A stretch of DNA of 64,000 nucleotides, taken from positions 2,027,001-2,091,000 of the forward strand of contig NZ_CP089979.1 in the NCBI RefSeq assembly GCF_021389935.1, read 5' to 3'. The position numbers and the translations under genes were made by a program. The notes beneath the pieces are model-generated. The model searched no databases. It was given only the letters and a program-made list of their open reading frames with translations, and was not told the origin of the DNA. This document shows positions 52,525 to 62,688 of the stretch, piece by piece; position 1 is the stretch's first letter, and each line of letters starts with the position of its first letter. The stretch is from Fulvivirga ligni. Lineage in GTDB: Bacteria > Bacteroidota > Bacteroidia > Cytophagales > Cyclobacteriaceae.

Positions 52525-54183
52525 ATGAACCCTACCCAGCTAATCCGAACTACCCTTACTCTATCACTTTTAGTGCTGGCATTGCTGTCAGTTACTCAAG
52601 TCCTGGCTCAGAAAAGCTCAGGCCTGTCGCAAGTATGGGTGTCAGATCAGGGTGATGGCACTTATAAGAATCCTATACTTTATGCCGATTATTCAGATCC
52701 GGATATATGCAAAGTGGGAGATGATTTTTATATGACTGCCTCTAGCTTTAATGCTATTCCGGGTTTACCCATTTTGCATTCTAAAGATCTGATTAACTGG
52801 CAACTAATGAGCTATGCTCTGGATAGACAACCACCTTTTGATCATTTCTCTATCCCTCAGCACGGCAATGGTGTTTGGGCTCCTTCCATCAGATATCACA
52901 ATGATGAGTTTTACATCTATTATGGAGACCCTGACTATGGTATTTACATGGTTAAAGCCAAAGATCCTAAAGGGCCGTGGGAAGCTCCGGTTTTGGTGCA
53001 GGAAGGTAAAGGACTCATCGATCCATGTCCTCTTTGGGATGAAGATGGAAAAGCTTACCTGGTGCACGCCTATGCTGGCAGCAGAGCAGGTATTAAAAGC
53101 ATCCTGGTTGTAAATAAAATGAGCCCTGATGGAACGCATCTATTGGATGAAGGTACCATTGTATTTGACGGACACGAGAACCATCCAACCATAGAGGGCC
53201 CCAAATTTTATAAGAGAAATGGTTACTACTACATCTTCGCACCTGCTGGTGGTGTGCCTACAGGATGGCAAATGGTATTGAGATCTAAAAATGTATTTGG
53301 CCCTTATGAAGATAAAATAGTTATGGATCAAGGCGCTACCGAAATCAATGGGCCTCATCAGGGCGGATGGGTAGAATTAGAATCAGGCGAAAGTTGGTTC
53401 GCCCATTTTCAGGACAGAGATGCGTACGGTAGAATCGTGAATTTACAACCCATGATCTGGAAGAATGACTGGCCAGTCATTGGTGTTGATAAGGATTCAG
53501 ATGGCAAAGGAGAGCCGGTAATTACTTATAAAAAACCAAATGTAGGCAAGAGCTACGGCAAGCAGACGCCACCTGATACTGATGAATTCAATGAAAATAG
53601 TCTAGGGCTACAATGGCAATGGCACGCTAACCCAAAGGCTACATGGGCTTTTCCTAATGCATCGCAGGGATACCTGAGATTATATACAGATCAAATTCCT
53701 GAGGATGCAAGCAGCTATTGGTCGGTGCCGAATTTGTTACTTCAGAAGTTTCCGGCACAGGAATTTGCTGTTACCACCAAGCTCAGCTTTTTTCCTAATG
53801 AAAAGTTACAAAACGAAAGAACTGGTTTGATAATTATGGGTGAGGATTATGCCCATATTAATCTGATGAGTAAAGAAGATGGTCTTTATATAGAATATGC
53901 CGTAGCTCATGATGTAAGACATGGCAATAAAGAAAATCAGCAGATCATAAAGAAAATAAAAGGTAATGATGTTTACTTCCGGGTAGAAGTAAGTAAGGGT
54001 GCGAAATGCCAGTTTAGCTACAGTGAAAACGGTAAGAAGTTTACAGATGTAGGAGATGAGTTTACAGCGGTACCCGGACGCTGGATAGGAGCTAAGGTTG
54101 GCATTTTCGCGTTAAGACAAGATAAAATTAATGATTCAGGATACGCCAATTATGATTGGTTCAGATTTACACCTTTAAATTAA
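52525..54183 (+). CDS. Glycoside hydrolase family 43 enzyme with C-terminal beta-sandwich
   Basis: 552 aa. Signal peptide (ending VLAQ). Five-bladed propeller with general base Asp58 in YSDPDICK, the pKa-modulating Asp166 in LIDPCPLW and the general acid Glu224 in IEGPKFYKR. After about residue 350, NEKLQNERTGLIIMG-type sequence forms a GH43 C-terminal or DUF1349-like beta-sandwich. Likely an exo-acting arabinofuranosidase or xylosidase trimming pectin side-chains (arabinan or xylogalacturonan); the subfamily cannot be fixed by eye. Confidence 0.85.
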   Translation: MNPTQLIRTTLTLSLLVLALLSVTQVLAQKSSGLSQVWVSDQGDGTYKNPILYADYSDPDICKVGDDFYMTASSFNAIPGLPILHSKDLINWQLMSYALDRQPPFDHFSIPQHGNGVWAPSIRYHNDEFYIYYGDPDYGIYMVKAKDPKGPWEAPVLVQEGKGLIDPCPLWDEDGKAYLVHAYAGSRAGIKSILVVNKMSPDGTHLLDEGTIVFDGHENHPTIEGPKFYKRNGYYYIFAPAGGVPTGWQMVLRSKNVFGPYEDKIVMDQGATEINGPHQGGWVELESGESWFAHFQDRDAYGRIVNLQPMIWKNDWPVIGVDKDSDGKGEPVITYKKPNVGKSYGKQTPPDTDEFNENSLGLQWQWHANPKATWAFPNASQGYLRLYTDQIPEDASSYWSVPNLLLQKFPAQEFAVTTKLSFFPNEKLQNERTGLIIMGEDYAHINLMSKEDGLYIEYAVAHDVRHGNKENQQIIKKIKGNDVYFRVEVSKGAKCQFSYSENGKKFTDVGDEFTAVPGRWIGAKVGIFALRQDKINDSGYANYDWFRFTPLN

Positions 54184-54184
54184 C

Positions 54185-55444
54185 ATGAACATGAGTAGAA
54201 ATTTATGGCTCGCGGCTTTAGTAGTGCTTTTCGGTTGCAATAGCAATACAAAAAATGAAAGTGAAAGCACTGATGCAGAAAGTATTACCGAATTCACTGT
54301 TGTGGTGAATAACCCATTGTCTCAAGTACGAACGGGTACATTGGTAATGATCAAAGCAGCAGATTTGCCTTCAAATTTTAATAAAAATGCCTTTACCGTA
54401 ATGCTTGGAGAGCAGGAAGTGCCATCTCAGTATAATACTAAAGGAGAGGAAGGGATCGCTTTTGTGATAGATACTCTTGCTGCTGAGGCTAAGGTGGAGT
54501 ACACCATAGATTTTGATGTGGATGGTGAGAGAAAACATGACTACCCTAAAAGAACTCAGGCCGAGCTGTCTATTAAGAAAGGTGGCAAGTTTGAGAACAG
54601 AGAATATATGGGTGGTGAGTTTGAGAACATAGATTCACTGAGAGTTCCAGATGAACACACTGATCATTCATGGTTTATCCGCTATGAAGGTCCGGGATGG
54701 GAGTCTGATCTTGTTGGCTATCGATTCTATCTTGACTGGAGAAATGCTACTGATGTGTTTGGTAAAACCGGTCATGGTATGGAATTACAGCATGTAGGGA
54801 AAGATAATTTCGATTCTTATCATGAGCTCAGCGATTGGGGCATGGATGTATTGAAGGTAGGTGAATCATTAGGCGTAGGATCAATAGCTACTTACTATAA
54901 TGACAAAGCCATGAGAGTAGCAGAAACTGACAGCGTAATAAGCAAAGTATTAGAAAATGGACCAGTTTACTCTGCCGTTCAAACTGATTACTTTGGCTGG
55001 AAAGTGGCTGATACTGAGCTTGATCTGGAGTCTGTTATCAGTATTCATGCAGGAACCAGACTATCTAAAGAGCAGCTTACCCTGGAAAATAGTCTTGAAA
55101 ATATCGCTACTGGCCTTCATAAAGATAAAGGTACTGATCTATTCACCTCAGAAGGTGATGAAAATAGCTGGGGCTATCTGGCTACTTACGGAGCACAAAG
55201 TTTGAACAACGACAATCTGGGTCTTGCGATTTTGTTCCCTCCTAAAAGCCTGAAAAACTTCACTGAAGATGCTCATAGTCATGTTGTTACATTAAACCCT
55301 GAAGGAAATGAAGTGACTTATTACTTTTTAGCTGCCTGGGAGAAGGAAATGGATGGCATAACTACTAAAGAGCAATTTGTTGAGTACCTGAACAAAACTG
55401 CCAAAGAATTGGCACATCCTGTGGAAGTATTAGTTACGGAATAA
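54185..55444 (+). CDS. DUF4861-family lipoprotein
   Basis: 419 aa. The lipobox is LFGCNSN (Cys17). The body, with GKFENREYMGGEFENIDSL, WFIRYEGPGWESDLVGYRFYLDWRNATDVFGK and ENSWGYLATYGAQSLNNDNLGLAILFP, matches the DUF4861 family, which recurs in pectin PULs. Two aromatic-rich segments and a conserved W-x-S-D-L-V-G-Y-R suggest a carbohydrate-active fold. The enzymatic activity of this family is, as far as I know, not firmly established; a role on uronates or rhamnogalacturonan fragments is inferred from context. Confidence 0.75.
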   Translation: MNMSRNLWLAALVVLFGCNSNTKNESESTDAESITEFTVVVNNPLSQVRTGTLVMIKAADLPSNFNKNAFTVMLGEQEVPSQYNTKGEEGIAFVIDTLAAEAKVEYTIDFDVDGERKHDYPKRTQAELSIKKGGKFENREYMGGEFENIDSLRVPDEHTDHSWFIRYEGPGWESDLVGYRFYLDWRNATDVFGKTGHGMELQHVGKDNFDSYHELSDWGMDVLKVGESLGVGSIATYYNDKAMRVAETDSVISKVLENGPVYSAVQTDYFGWKVADTELDLESVISIHAGTRLSKEQLTLENSLENIATGLHKDKGTDLFTSEGDENSWGYLATYGAQSLNNDNLGLAILFPPKSLKNFTEDAHSHVVTLNPEGNEVTYYFLAAWEKEMDGITTKEQFVEYLNKTAKELAHPVEVLVTE

Positions 55445-55456
55445 AAGAATTTACTT

Positions 55457-57124
55457 ATGAAGCTACTATATAGATTTTTTACACTCTTTTTGGTGGTATC
55501 GTTTTACTCAGCTTCCGGACAAACCATGGAGGATATCTATGCCGGTGTTGAGTTTGATATGCCAAAAGTACAGGAGCCGACTTTTCCTGATCACTCGGCT
55601 TCTATTACGGATTTTGGTGCTGTGGGAAATGGTATGCATGATAATACTGAGGCCTTTGCTAACGCAATCAATGCGGTTGCTAAGAAAGGTGGAGGTAAGG
55701 TTGTGGTGCCTAGAGGAGTTTGGTTAACTGGTCCCATAGTGTTTAAGAGCAATATTAACCTTCATACGGAAGCTGGCGCTCTGATCATATTTAGCGCTGA
55801 TAAAAGCAAATATCCATTAATACAAACCAGCTTTGAAGGGCTGGATACTTACAGATCACAATCACCTATTTCTGGCGAGGGTCTGGAAAATGTAGCTATT
55901 ACTGGAAAAGGAATTATTGACGGTTCGGGAGGCACCTGGAGACCAGTGAAAAAGAGCAAAATGTCTCCTTCTCAGTGGAAGGCCTTGGTAAAGTCTGGTG
56001 GTATTCTTAGTGATGATGAGAATACATGGTACCCAAGCAAAGCCTACGAAGAAGCCAATAAATTGACTCAGAACTTCAATGTTCCTCCTTTTAAAACCAA
56101 AGCAGAGTTTGAGGCGGTTAAGGACTTTTTACGACCTGTGATGGTAAGCTTTGTGAAATGTAATAAACTACTGCTAGATGGTCCTACCTTTCAAAACTCA
56201 CCAGCATGGAACCTACATCCGCTAATGTGCGAAAATGTTATTCTCAGAAATCTTACTGTGCGTAATCCATGGTATTCTCAGAATGGTGATGGCCTGGATT
56301 TAGAGTCATGCAAAAATGCCTTGGTGTATAATAACTCCTTCGACGTAGGTGATGATGCTATTTGCTTTAAGTCAGGTAAAGATGCTGACGGTCGTAAGCG
56401 AGGCATACCTACAGAAAATGTTATTGTAAAGTATAACACGGTGTATCATGGTCATGGTGGTTTTGTAGTGGGCAGTGAGATGTCCGGAGGTGTGAAAAAC
56501 GTTATGGTGTCCAAATGTACTTTCATCGGCACTGACGTGGGCCTTAGGTTTAAAAGCACAAGAGGCAGAGGCGGCGTAGTTGAGAACATCTACATATCAG
56601 ATATTGATATGATTGATATACCTACCGAGGCTATCCGATTTAATATGTTCTATGGTGGTGCTTCTCCCATTCCAGAGGAAGGACAGGAAGCTATGGATAT
56701 AGGTGAAACAGAAGCCGTGCCTGTAACCGAAGAAACGCCTTCATTCAAAAATATCTTCATGAAAAATATTACCGTAACAGGCTCTGGTACAGCAGCTTTG
56801 TTTCAAGGCTTGCCTGAAATGAAACTGGCCAATGTGAAGTTGGAAGATGCTGTTTTGGAAGCTAAAAACGGCATTACGATGATAGATGCTGACCAGCTGG
56901 TATTGAAAAATGTAAAGGTGATGAATGAGAAAGGTAAAACCATCACAATTTATAATAGCTCGAACGTGTCTTTGGATCATTTTACTTACGAAACCAAAAC
57001 CACAGAAGCTATAAGAATACTGGGTACAGGTACAGACAAGATTAATATCACCAACAGCGATATTAAGGAAGATGCCATCAACCAGGGTAAGGAAGTAAAG
57101 AAAAAGGCGGTAAAGCTGAAATAA
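55457..57124 (+). CDS. Polygalacturonase, GH28
   Basis: 555 aa with a signal peptide (ending SASGQ). The GH28 catalytic motifs are complete: NGDGLD (Asn276-Asp281), GDDAICFKSG (Asp299-Asp300), GHGGFVVGSE (His333) and RFKSTRGRGG (Arg364, Lys366). The DFGAVGNGMHDNTEAF opening is also typical. It hydrolyses alpha-1,4 linkages of (oligo)galacturonate, complementing the eliminative PL1 and PL9-like lyases. The long insert around residues 170-240 may tune substrate size. A terminator-like hairpin follows. Confidence 0.95.
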   Translation: MKLLYRFFTLFLVVSFYSASGQTMEDIYAGVEFDMPKVQEPTFPDHSASITDFGAVGNGMHDNTEAFANAINAVAKKGGGKVVVPRGVWLTGPIVFKSNINLHTEAGALIIFSADKSKYPLIQTSFEGLDTYRSQSPISGEGLENVAITGKGIIDGSGGTWRPVKKSKMSPSQWKALVKSGGILSDDENTWYPSKAYEEANKLTQNFNVPPFKTKAEFEAVKDFLRPVMVSFVKCNKLLLDGPTFQNSPAWNLHPLMCENVILRNLTVRNPWYSQNGDGLDLESCKNALVYNNSFDVGDDAICFKSGKDADGRKRGIPTENVIVKYNTVYHGHGGFVVGSEMSGGVKNVMVSKCTFIGTDVGLRFKSTRGRGGVVENIYISDIDMIDIPTEAIRFNMFYGGASPIPEEGQEAMDIGETEAVPVTEETPSFKNIFMKNITVTGSGTAALFQGLPEMKLANVKLEDAVLEAKNGITMIDADQLVLKNVKVMNEKGKTITIYNSSNVSLDHFTYETKTTEAIRILGTGTDKINITNSDIKEDAINQGKEVKKKAVKLK

Positions 57125-57130
57125 TCAAGT

Positions 57131-57164
57131 TGGAGAGCAGTAAATATCCTGCTCTCCACTTTTC
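57131..57164 (+). terminator. Intra-operon hairpin/terminator after GH28
   Basis: Perfect 10-bp stem TGGAGAGCAG (57131-57140) with CTGCTCTCCA (57149-57158), loop TAAATATC, then CTTTT. It divides the enzyme operon in two and could reduce expression of the second CE12-PL9-CE12-GH95-CE8 block. Confidence 0.6.
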
Positions 57165-57197
57165 TGTAATACCTGAGCCCTTCAAAGACAGCTAATC

Positions 57198-57938
57198 ATG
57201 AAAAACCTCATACTACTACTTTTACTCATACCTCTACAAAGCTTCTGGCAAGATGATGATATAACCATTTTTTTAGTGGCAGATTCTACCGTAGCTAATA
57301 AACCTTTCAAAGATGGCAATCCTGAAAAAGGCTGGGGACAGGTGTTCCCGCTGTATCTGAAAGAAGGAATTAAGGTAGATAATCATGCTGTCAATGGCAG
57401 AAGCACCAAGAGTTTTATGGATGAAGGCCGTTGGGATAAGGTCTTATCCTTGATGAAGCCGGGTGACTATGTGATCATTGAGTTTGGTCATAATGATGAA
57501 AAGATTAAGGACCCTTCAAGATATTCAGATCCGGATACCGCCTACAGAGCTAACTTAAAAAAGTACATAGCGGATGCCAGGGCCAAGGGCGGAAAGCCCA
57601 TTTTAGCCACACCAATTGTAAGAAGAAAGTTTGATGAGAATGGTGTGTTCGTAGAGTCACACGGTAGATACCCTGAAGTGGTAAGAGAAGTAGCAAAAGA
57701 AGAAAAAGTACCATTGCTAGACCTGCAAAAAGAAACCAAGGCCTTATTGATGGCTTATGGTGAAGAAAGTTCAGCCAAATTATACTTGCACATAAAGCCC
57801 GGTGAGTACCCTTCTTTGCCTGACGGCAGAGATGATGATACGCATCTATCACCTTATGGGGCATTCAGAGTGGCAGATTTAGTGGTGGCCGAGATAAAGA
57901 AAAATTTACCTGAGTTGGAGAAATTTATTAAGGAATAA
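57198..57938 (+). CDS. Rhamnogalacturonan acetylesterase, CE12 (first copy)
   Basis: 246 aa SGNH hydrolase with a signal peptide. Catalytic Ser30 is in FLVADSTVANK, the oxyanion Gly/Asn are in NGRSTKSF and EFGHNDEK, and the Asp/His pair is Asp213-His216 in DDDTHLSPYG. It removes acetyl groups from rhamnogalacturonan or pectin so that other enzymes can act. It is followed after one base by the PL9-like gene and shares its role with another CE12 two genes on. Confidence 0.9.
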   Translation: MKNLILLLLLIPLQSFWQDDDITIFLVADSTVANKPFKDGNPEKGWGQVFPLYLKEGIKVDNHAVNGRSTKSFMDEGRWDKVLSLMKPGDYVIIEFGHNDEKIKDPSRYSDPDTAYRANLKKYIADARAKGGKPILATPIVRRKFDENGVFVESHGRYPEVVREVAKEEKVPLLDLQKETKALLMAYGEESSAKLYLHIKPGEYPSLPDGRDDDTHLSPYGAFRVADLVVAEIKKNLPELEKFIKE

Positions 57939-57939
57939 G

Positions 57940-59415
57940 ATGAAATTAAATATAAAAATATACCAGCTATTATTAGCATGCATGGTCTTCACAAGCTGCG
58001 TGGCATGTAAGGACGAAAATTCTGATGATCTAAATAAATATGTTACTAGTGTTCAGCTCATTGGTAATGACATTAAAAACGGAACTAGCAGCCAGGTTTC
58101 AGCTATAATTTTACCTGAAGAGGCGGATGACCGATCAGTCACATGGTCGTCTTCAGATGAAGCTATTGCTACTGTAGATCAAAACGGATTAGTTACGGCT
58201 ACAGCCAATGGGACCGTAACCATTACTGCCACCGCTAATGACCGTGGCTCTGTGAAAGGGACAGTTCAAATAACTATCAGCTCTTTCGAAGAAGAACAGG
58301 AAGCTACAGTTGTAGTGAATACATTAGCTGCTCTTATCACAGCCGTTGAAAATGCAGAAGCTGGAGATGTTATAGAAGTGGCAGCTGGCACTTATGCTTT
58401 TACAAGCAGATTAGATATCGAAGTTTCTGGGTCAGAGAGCAAGATGATTGTTTTAAGAGCTGCCGCAGATGGAGGCAGACCTAAATTTGACTTCTCTGCC
58501 ATGTCTGAAAGTTCATCAAATCAGGGGGTAATTCTGAACGCTGATTACTGGCATATCAAAGGCATTGATTTTTATAAAGCAGGAGATAATGGCCTTAAAA
58601 TTCAGGGAAGCAACAATATCATTGAGTTCTGCACTTTTTCAGAGTGTTCTGACAGCGGCCTTCAAATAGATAGCGGTGGTGCAAACAATACTATACTCAA
58701 TTGTGATTCTTATTTCAACGCCGATTCATCCATTGAAAATGCAGATGGATTTGCTTGTAAGCTTACGGCTGGTACAGGTAATAAATTTATCGGTTGCCGA
58801 GCATGGCAAAACCTGGATGATGGCTGGGATGGATACCTCAGAGGGGCCGATAATATCACCACAACCTATGAAAACTGCTGGGCTATAAAAAATGGATACC
58901 TTAAAAATGGCACTCAGGGTGGTGGCGATGGTAATGGCTTTAAAACAGGTGGTAGTGACGATAAGCAGCTGAAACACAATGCAGTATACCATCACTGTTT
59001 GGCAGTAGGTAACACTGCAGATGGTTTTGATCATAACAGCAACCGTGGCACCGTAACTTTATTTAACTGCTCCGCCTATGATAATGGCAACAATCTCAAT
59101 TTCAGTAATACCAATCCTCTGGAGAAACTCATCATTAAGAACAGTGCTGTACTGGGTACAGTGGGTTCATTAAATGCTACCAGCAAAGAGATTTCTAGTA
59201 ACGCCTGGGATCTTGGAATTACCGTTTCTGAAGAGGATTTTGAGAGCATTGATATTGACCTTCTTTTAGCACCGAGAAAAGCTGACGGAAGCTTGCCAGA
59301 TGTAGATTTCATGCGTTTGAAAAGCGATAGTGACATGATTGATAAAGGTGTGGATGTTGGCTTGTCATTTAATGGTGCAGCACCTGATCTTGGGGCATTT
59401 GAATCTGATAATTAA
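57940..59415 (+). CDS. Pectate lyase-like beta-helix lipoprotein (PL9-type) with N-terminal Ig-like domain
   Basis: 491 aa. Lipobox-like FTSCVAC. Residues ~30-110 are a BIG2-type Ig-like domain (VTWSSSDEAIATVDQNGLVTA). From ~120 a right-handed beta-helix resembles PL9 pectate lyases: DDGWDGYLRGADN and GGGDGNGFKTGGSDD, whose Lys335 corresponds to the catalytic lysine of PL9, followed by TADGFDHNSN. It would cleave polygalacturonate or rhamnogalacturonan eliminatively at the cell surface. The Ig-like domain is probably a spacer or substrate-holding module. Confidence 0.85.
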   Translation: MKLNIKIYQLLLACMVFTSCVACKDENSDDLNKYVTSVQLIGNDIKNGTSSQVSAIILPEEADDRSVTWSSSDEAIATVDQNGLVTATANGTVTITATANDRGSVKGTVQITISSFEEEQEATVVVNTLAALITAVENAEAGDVIEVAAGTYAFTSRLDIEVSGSESKMIVLRAAADGGRPKFDFSAMSESSSNQGVILNADYWHIKGIDFYKAGDNGLKIQGSNNIIEFCTFSECSDSGLQIDSGGANNTILNCDSYFNADSSIENADGFACKLTAGTGNKFIGCRAWQNLDDGWDGYLRGADNITTTYENCWAIKNGYLKNGTQGGGDGNGFKTGGSDDKQLKHNAVYHHCLAVGNTADGFDHNSNRGTVTLFNCSAYDNGNNLNFSNTNPLEKLIIKNSAVLGTVGSLNATSKEISSNAWDLGITVSEEDFESIDIDLLLAPRKADGSLPDVDFMRLKSDSDMIDKGVDVGLSFNGAAPDLGAFESDN

Positions 59416-59420
59416 CAGGC

Positions 59421-60221
59421 ATGTATAGACCAATAATAGGAATACTGATTTATGTTACACTGATTATCACCGCTTTTACTTTTAAGAGCAAATCGATTAC
59501 AGTGTACCTCATTGGTGATTCTACCATGGCGGATTATGCAGATAATTACGAGCCAGGAAAGGACTATATGAAAACCAGATACCCGGTTACGGGCTGGGGG
59601 CAGGTTTTTCAGCAATTCATGGTGGCTGATAGCCTTTTGCAAGTGAAAGGTATCATTAAATCGGATAGTGTGCTGGTGGATGATCGGGCAAGAGGAGGAA
59701 GAAGTACCAGAACCTTTTTTCAGGAAGGTAGATGGCGGAAAGTTTATCAAAACCTAAAGAAAAATGATGTGGTCATTATGCAGTTTGGTCATAATGATGC
59801 CGCAGATACAAAGCAGGAAAGGTATGTGGATGTAGAAGGCTACAAGGAGTTTTTAAGATTGTATGTGGAGCAAAGCTTGCAAAAAGGAGCTGTGCCCATT
59901 GTTTTAACTCCTGTTTGTAGAAATTACCCATGGGAGAATGGCCATCTGGAGAATGTTCATGGCGAATATCCTCAGGCCGCTAAAGATGTAGCTGCTGAAT
60001 ATAAGGTGCCATTGATAGATCTGAACCAATTGTCTATGGATGCATTTAGCAAAAAGGGTAAGGAATATGTGTCAGATCATTATTTTATGAACTTACCAGC
60101 CGGAAAATATGAAGCCTATCCGGAAGGCCAAAGTGATAATACTCATTTCCAGCCAGAGGGTGCTAAGGCAGTAGCTCAGTTGGTTTTTAATGCCATGAAA
60201 GAACTGAAACTAGACCATTAA
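59421..60221 (+). CDS. Rhamnogalacturonan acetylesterase, CE12 (second copy)
   Basis: 266 aa with an N-terminal membrane/signal segment (IIGILIYVTLIITAFTF). Ser34 lies in LIGDSTMADY, the second block in RGGRSTRTFF, the third in MQFGHNDAAD, and Asp239-His242 in SDNTHFQPEG. It is clearly diverged from the first CE12 (different length and loops, here with an ARGGRSTRTF insert), so the two enzymes probably differ in the acetylated position or polymer they prefer. No cleavage site is as clear as in the first copy. Confidence 0.9.
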   Translation: MYRPIIGILIYVTLIITAFTFKSKSITVYLIGDSTMADYADNYEPGKDYMKTRYPVTGWGQVFQQFMVADSLLQVKGIIKSDSVLVDDRARGGRSTRTFFQEGRWRKVYQNLKKNDVVIMQFGHNDAADTKQERYVDVEGYKEFLRLYVEQSLQKGAVPIVLTPVCRNYPWENGHLENVHGEYPQAAKDVAAEYKVPLIDLNQLSMDAFSKKGKEYVSDHYFMNLPAGKYEAYPEGQSDNTHFQPEGAKAVAQLVFNAMKELKLDH

Positions 60222-60224
60222 ATT

Positions 60225-62687
60225 ATGCGCAAGATTCTGATTATATGCATTTTATATTGCTTTGCCATTCAGTTGGGCTATAGTCAGGAGAGTGATCTTA
60301 AACTATGGTATAACCATTCGGCTAATAATTGGAATGAAGCCTTGCCTATCGGCAATGGTAGGTTGGGAGCCATGGTTTTTGGAGGTACGGCAGAAGAACA
60401 TTTACAGCTTAATGAAGAAACCATTTGGGCCGGGGAACCAGGTAATAATATACCTCCCGGCTTTGCAGAGGTGCTACCTGAAGTTCGTAAACTGATTTTT
60501 GAAGAGAGATATAAGGAAGCGGAAGCTTTGCTCATGACTCGTGTGCCCAGGCATGCTCCTGAAAATAATAATTATGGCATGCCTTATCAGCCAGCGGGGG
60601 ATCTATTCATTAACTTCCCCGGGCATGACAATGTAAAAAACTATAAGCGGGATCTGGATATTGCTCAAGCCATGGCTTCAGTAAGCTATGAGGTGAATGA
60701 TGTTACTTATAAAAGGGAGATTTTCTCATCTTTCGCAGATAACGTTATTATGGTGAGGCTAACTGCCAGCCGCCCTAAAAGTATTACCTGTAAGCTCAAC
60801 CTTTCCACACCACAACTGCACCATCAGGTAGTGGTGGAGAAGGATGTCTTAAAACTCTCCGGAGTATCAGGCGATGTTGATAATAAGAAGGGTAAGATAA
60901 AATATACCTGTCTTGCTAAGCCAGTAGCTGAGGGAGGGAAGGTGAAATTCTCAGAAAAAAGCATCAGCATTGAACGTGCTAACAGTGTAACCATCTATAT
61001 ATCAGTATCTACCAACTTTGAAAGTTATAATGATCTGGGAGCTGACCCTGAAAATAAAGCCTTGTCTATTTTAAATGCGGCCCTTAAAAGGACTTACGCA
61101 GAAGCCAGAAAGGATCATATAACTGACTATAAGAAATACTTTGATAGAGTTAGCCTTACACTGAGTGAAAAGGCACAGTCAAATGAACCTACTAATGAGA
61201 GGCTAGCAAATTTTTCAAAAGAGCATGATTTATCATTGGTCTCATTGTACTTTCAGTATGGAAGATATTTGCTGATAAGCAGCTCACAACCAGGTACTCA
61301 GCCAGCTAATTTACAAGGTATCTGGAACGATCAGCTCTCTCCACCATGGGATAGCAAGTATACAGTGAATATCAATACGGAAATGAATTATTGGCCGGCA
61401 GAGGTGACCAACCTATCTGAAATGCATGAGCCGCTGTTTGATATGATAAAGGATCTGGCCAAAACCGGAGAGCAAAGTGCGAGAGAAATGTATGGAGCAC
61501 GAGGCTGGAACATGCATCATAATACAGACATATGGAGAATGACCGGCCCAATAGACGGTGCGTTTTACGGTATGTGGCCTATGGGAGGCGCCTGGCTTAC
61601 ACAGCACATGTGGCAGCATTATCTATATACCGGCGATAAGGAATTTCTGGAAGAGGTGTACCCAATTCTTAAAGGAGCAGCACAGTTTTATGTAGATGTG
61701 TTACAGGAGGAGCCGTTAAACCATTGGCAAGTGGTAACGCCTTCCATGTCACCCGAAAACAGACATGCTGGAGGTACATCGTTGGCAGCCGGTAATACTA
61801 TGGATAATCAGCTGGTATTCGATGTGTTTTCCAATTTTATTCAGGCCTCAGAGCAGTTGCAGAAATCTGGTCCTCTGGTGGCTGATGTAAATACAAAACT
61901 CAAGGAACTACCGCCTATGCAAACTGGCAAATTTGGTCAGCTGCAAGAGTGGATGAAAGACTGGGATGACCCGGGTGACAAACATCGGCATGTTTCACAT
62001 TTGTATGGATTATTTCCGTCTAATCAAATTTCGCCCTTTTATCACCCTGAATTATTCAGTGCCTCCAAGAACTCCCTGGTACATCGCGGAGATAAGTCTA
62101 CCGGTTGGTCCATGGGCTGGAAAGTCAATTTATGGGCCCGCCTTCTTAATGGAGACAGAGCTTTTAAACTTATTGAAGATCAGCTTACTCCAGCTATGGA
62201 AGGAGAAAGTGGCGAAGGCGGTGGCACTTATCCTAACCTGCTAGACGCGCACCCTCCCTTTCAAATCGACGGTAATTTCGGCTGTACATCAGGAATAGCG
62301 GAGATGCTTATGCAGAGTCATGACGGAAGTATTTATATACTACCTGCTTTGCCTTCTCAGTGGAAAAAGGGAGAAGTAAAAGGATTGGTGGCCAGAGGAG
62401 GTTTCGAAATAGATCTTAGCTGGGAAGACGGTAAAATAAAGCAGATAAGAATCACCTCAAAACTAGGAGGTAACTGTAGGGTGAGAACAGAATTTTCGCT
62501 TAAAATCAATAAAGGTCAATTAAAAGACGCTAGTGGCGACAATAGTAATCCACTCTATCAGACAGCCATGATAAAAGATCCGCTCATTAATTATCCAGAT
62601 CAGATTGTGGAGAACAAAATACCTGAAACTCTGCTATATGACTTTGATACAGAAAAGGGAAGTACCTACGTTTTAGAATTGAAATAA
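60225..62687 (+). CDS. Glycoside hydrolase family 95 enzyme (alpha-L-fucosidase/galactosidase type)
   Basis: 820 aa with a signal peptide (ending LGYSQ). The GH95 hallmark [19 protein letters not shown] stands at the start of the catalytic region, and [40 protein letters not shown] and [19 protein letters not shown] are family segments. Family members remove terminal alpha-1,2-L-fucose or alpha-L-galactose; in a pectin PUL the target could be rhamnogalacturonan-II or xyloglucan side-chains. The residues distinguishing fucose from galactose preference were not resolved by eye. Confidence 0.9.
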   Translation: MRKILIICILYCFAIQLGYSQESDLKLWYNHSANNWNEALPIGNGRLGAMVFGGTAEEHLQLNEETIWAGEPGNNIPPGFAEVLPEVRKLIFEERYKEAEALLMTRVPRHAPENNNYGMPYQPAGDLFINFPGHDNVKNYKRDLDIAQAMASVSYEVNDVTYKREIFSSFADNVIMVRLTASRPKSITCKLNLSTPQLHHQVVVEKDVLKLSGVSGDVDNKKGKIKYTCLAKPVAEGGKVKFSEKSISIERANSVTIYISVSTNFESYNDLGADPENKALSILNAALKRTYAEARKDHITDYKKYFDRVSLTLSEKAQSNEPTNERLANFSKEHDLSLVSLYFQYGRYLLISSSQPGTQPANLQGIWNDQLSPPWDSKYTVNINTEMNYWPAEVTNLSEMHEPLFDMIKDLAKTGEQSAREMYGARGWNMHHNTDIWRMTGPIDGAFYGMWPMGGAWLTQHMWQHYLYTGDKEFLEEVYPILKGAAQFYVDVLQEEPLNHWQVVTPSMSPENRHAGGTSLAAGNTMDNQLVFDVFSNFIQASEQLQKSGPLVADVNTKLKELPPMQTGKFGQLQEWMKDWDDPGDKHRHVSHLYGLFPSNQISPFYHPELFSASKNSLVHRGDKSTGWSMGWKVNLWARLLNGDRAFKLIEDQLTPAMEGESGEGGGTYPNLLDAHPPFQIDGNFGCTSGIAEMLMQSHDGSIYILPALPSQWKKGEVKGLVARGGFEIDLSWEDGKIKQIRITSKLGGNCRVRTEFSLKINKGQLKDASGDNSNPLYQTAMIKDPLINYPDQIVENKIPETLLYDFDTEKGSTYVLELK

Positions 62688-62688
62688 T

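Noticed and set aside
59486-59500. AATCGATT palindrome inside the second CE12 gene
   Set aside because: Only the 8-bp core is symmetric, the flanks do not match the LacI-type sites, and it lies within coding sequence far from an operon start.
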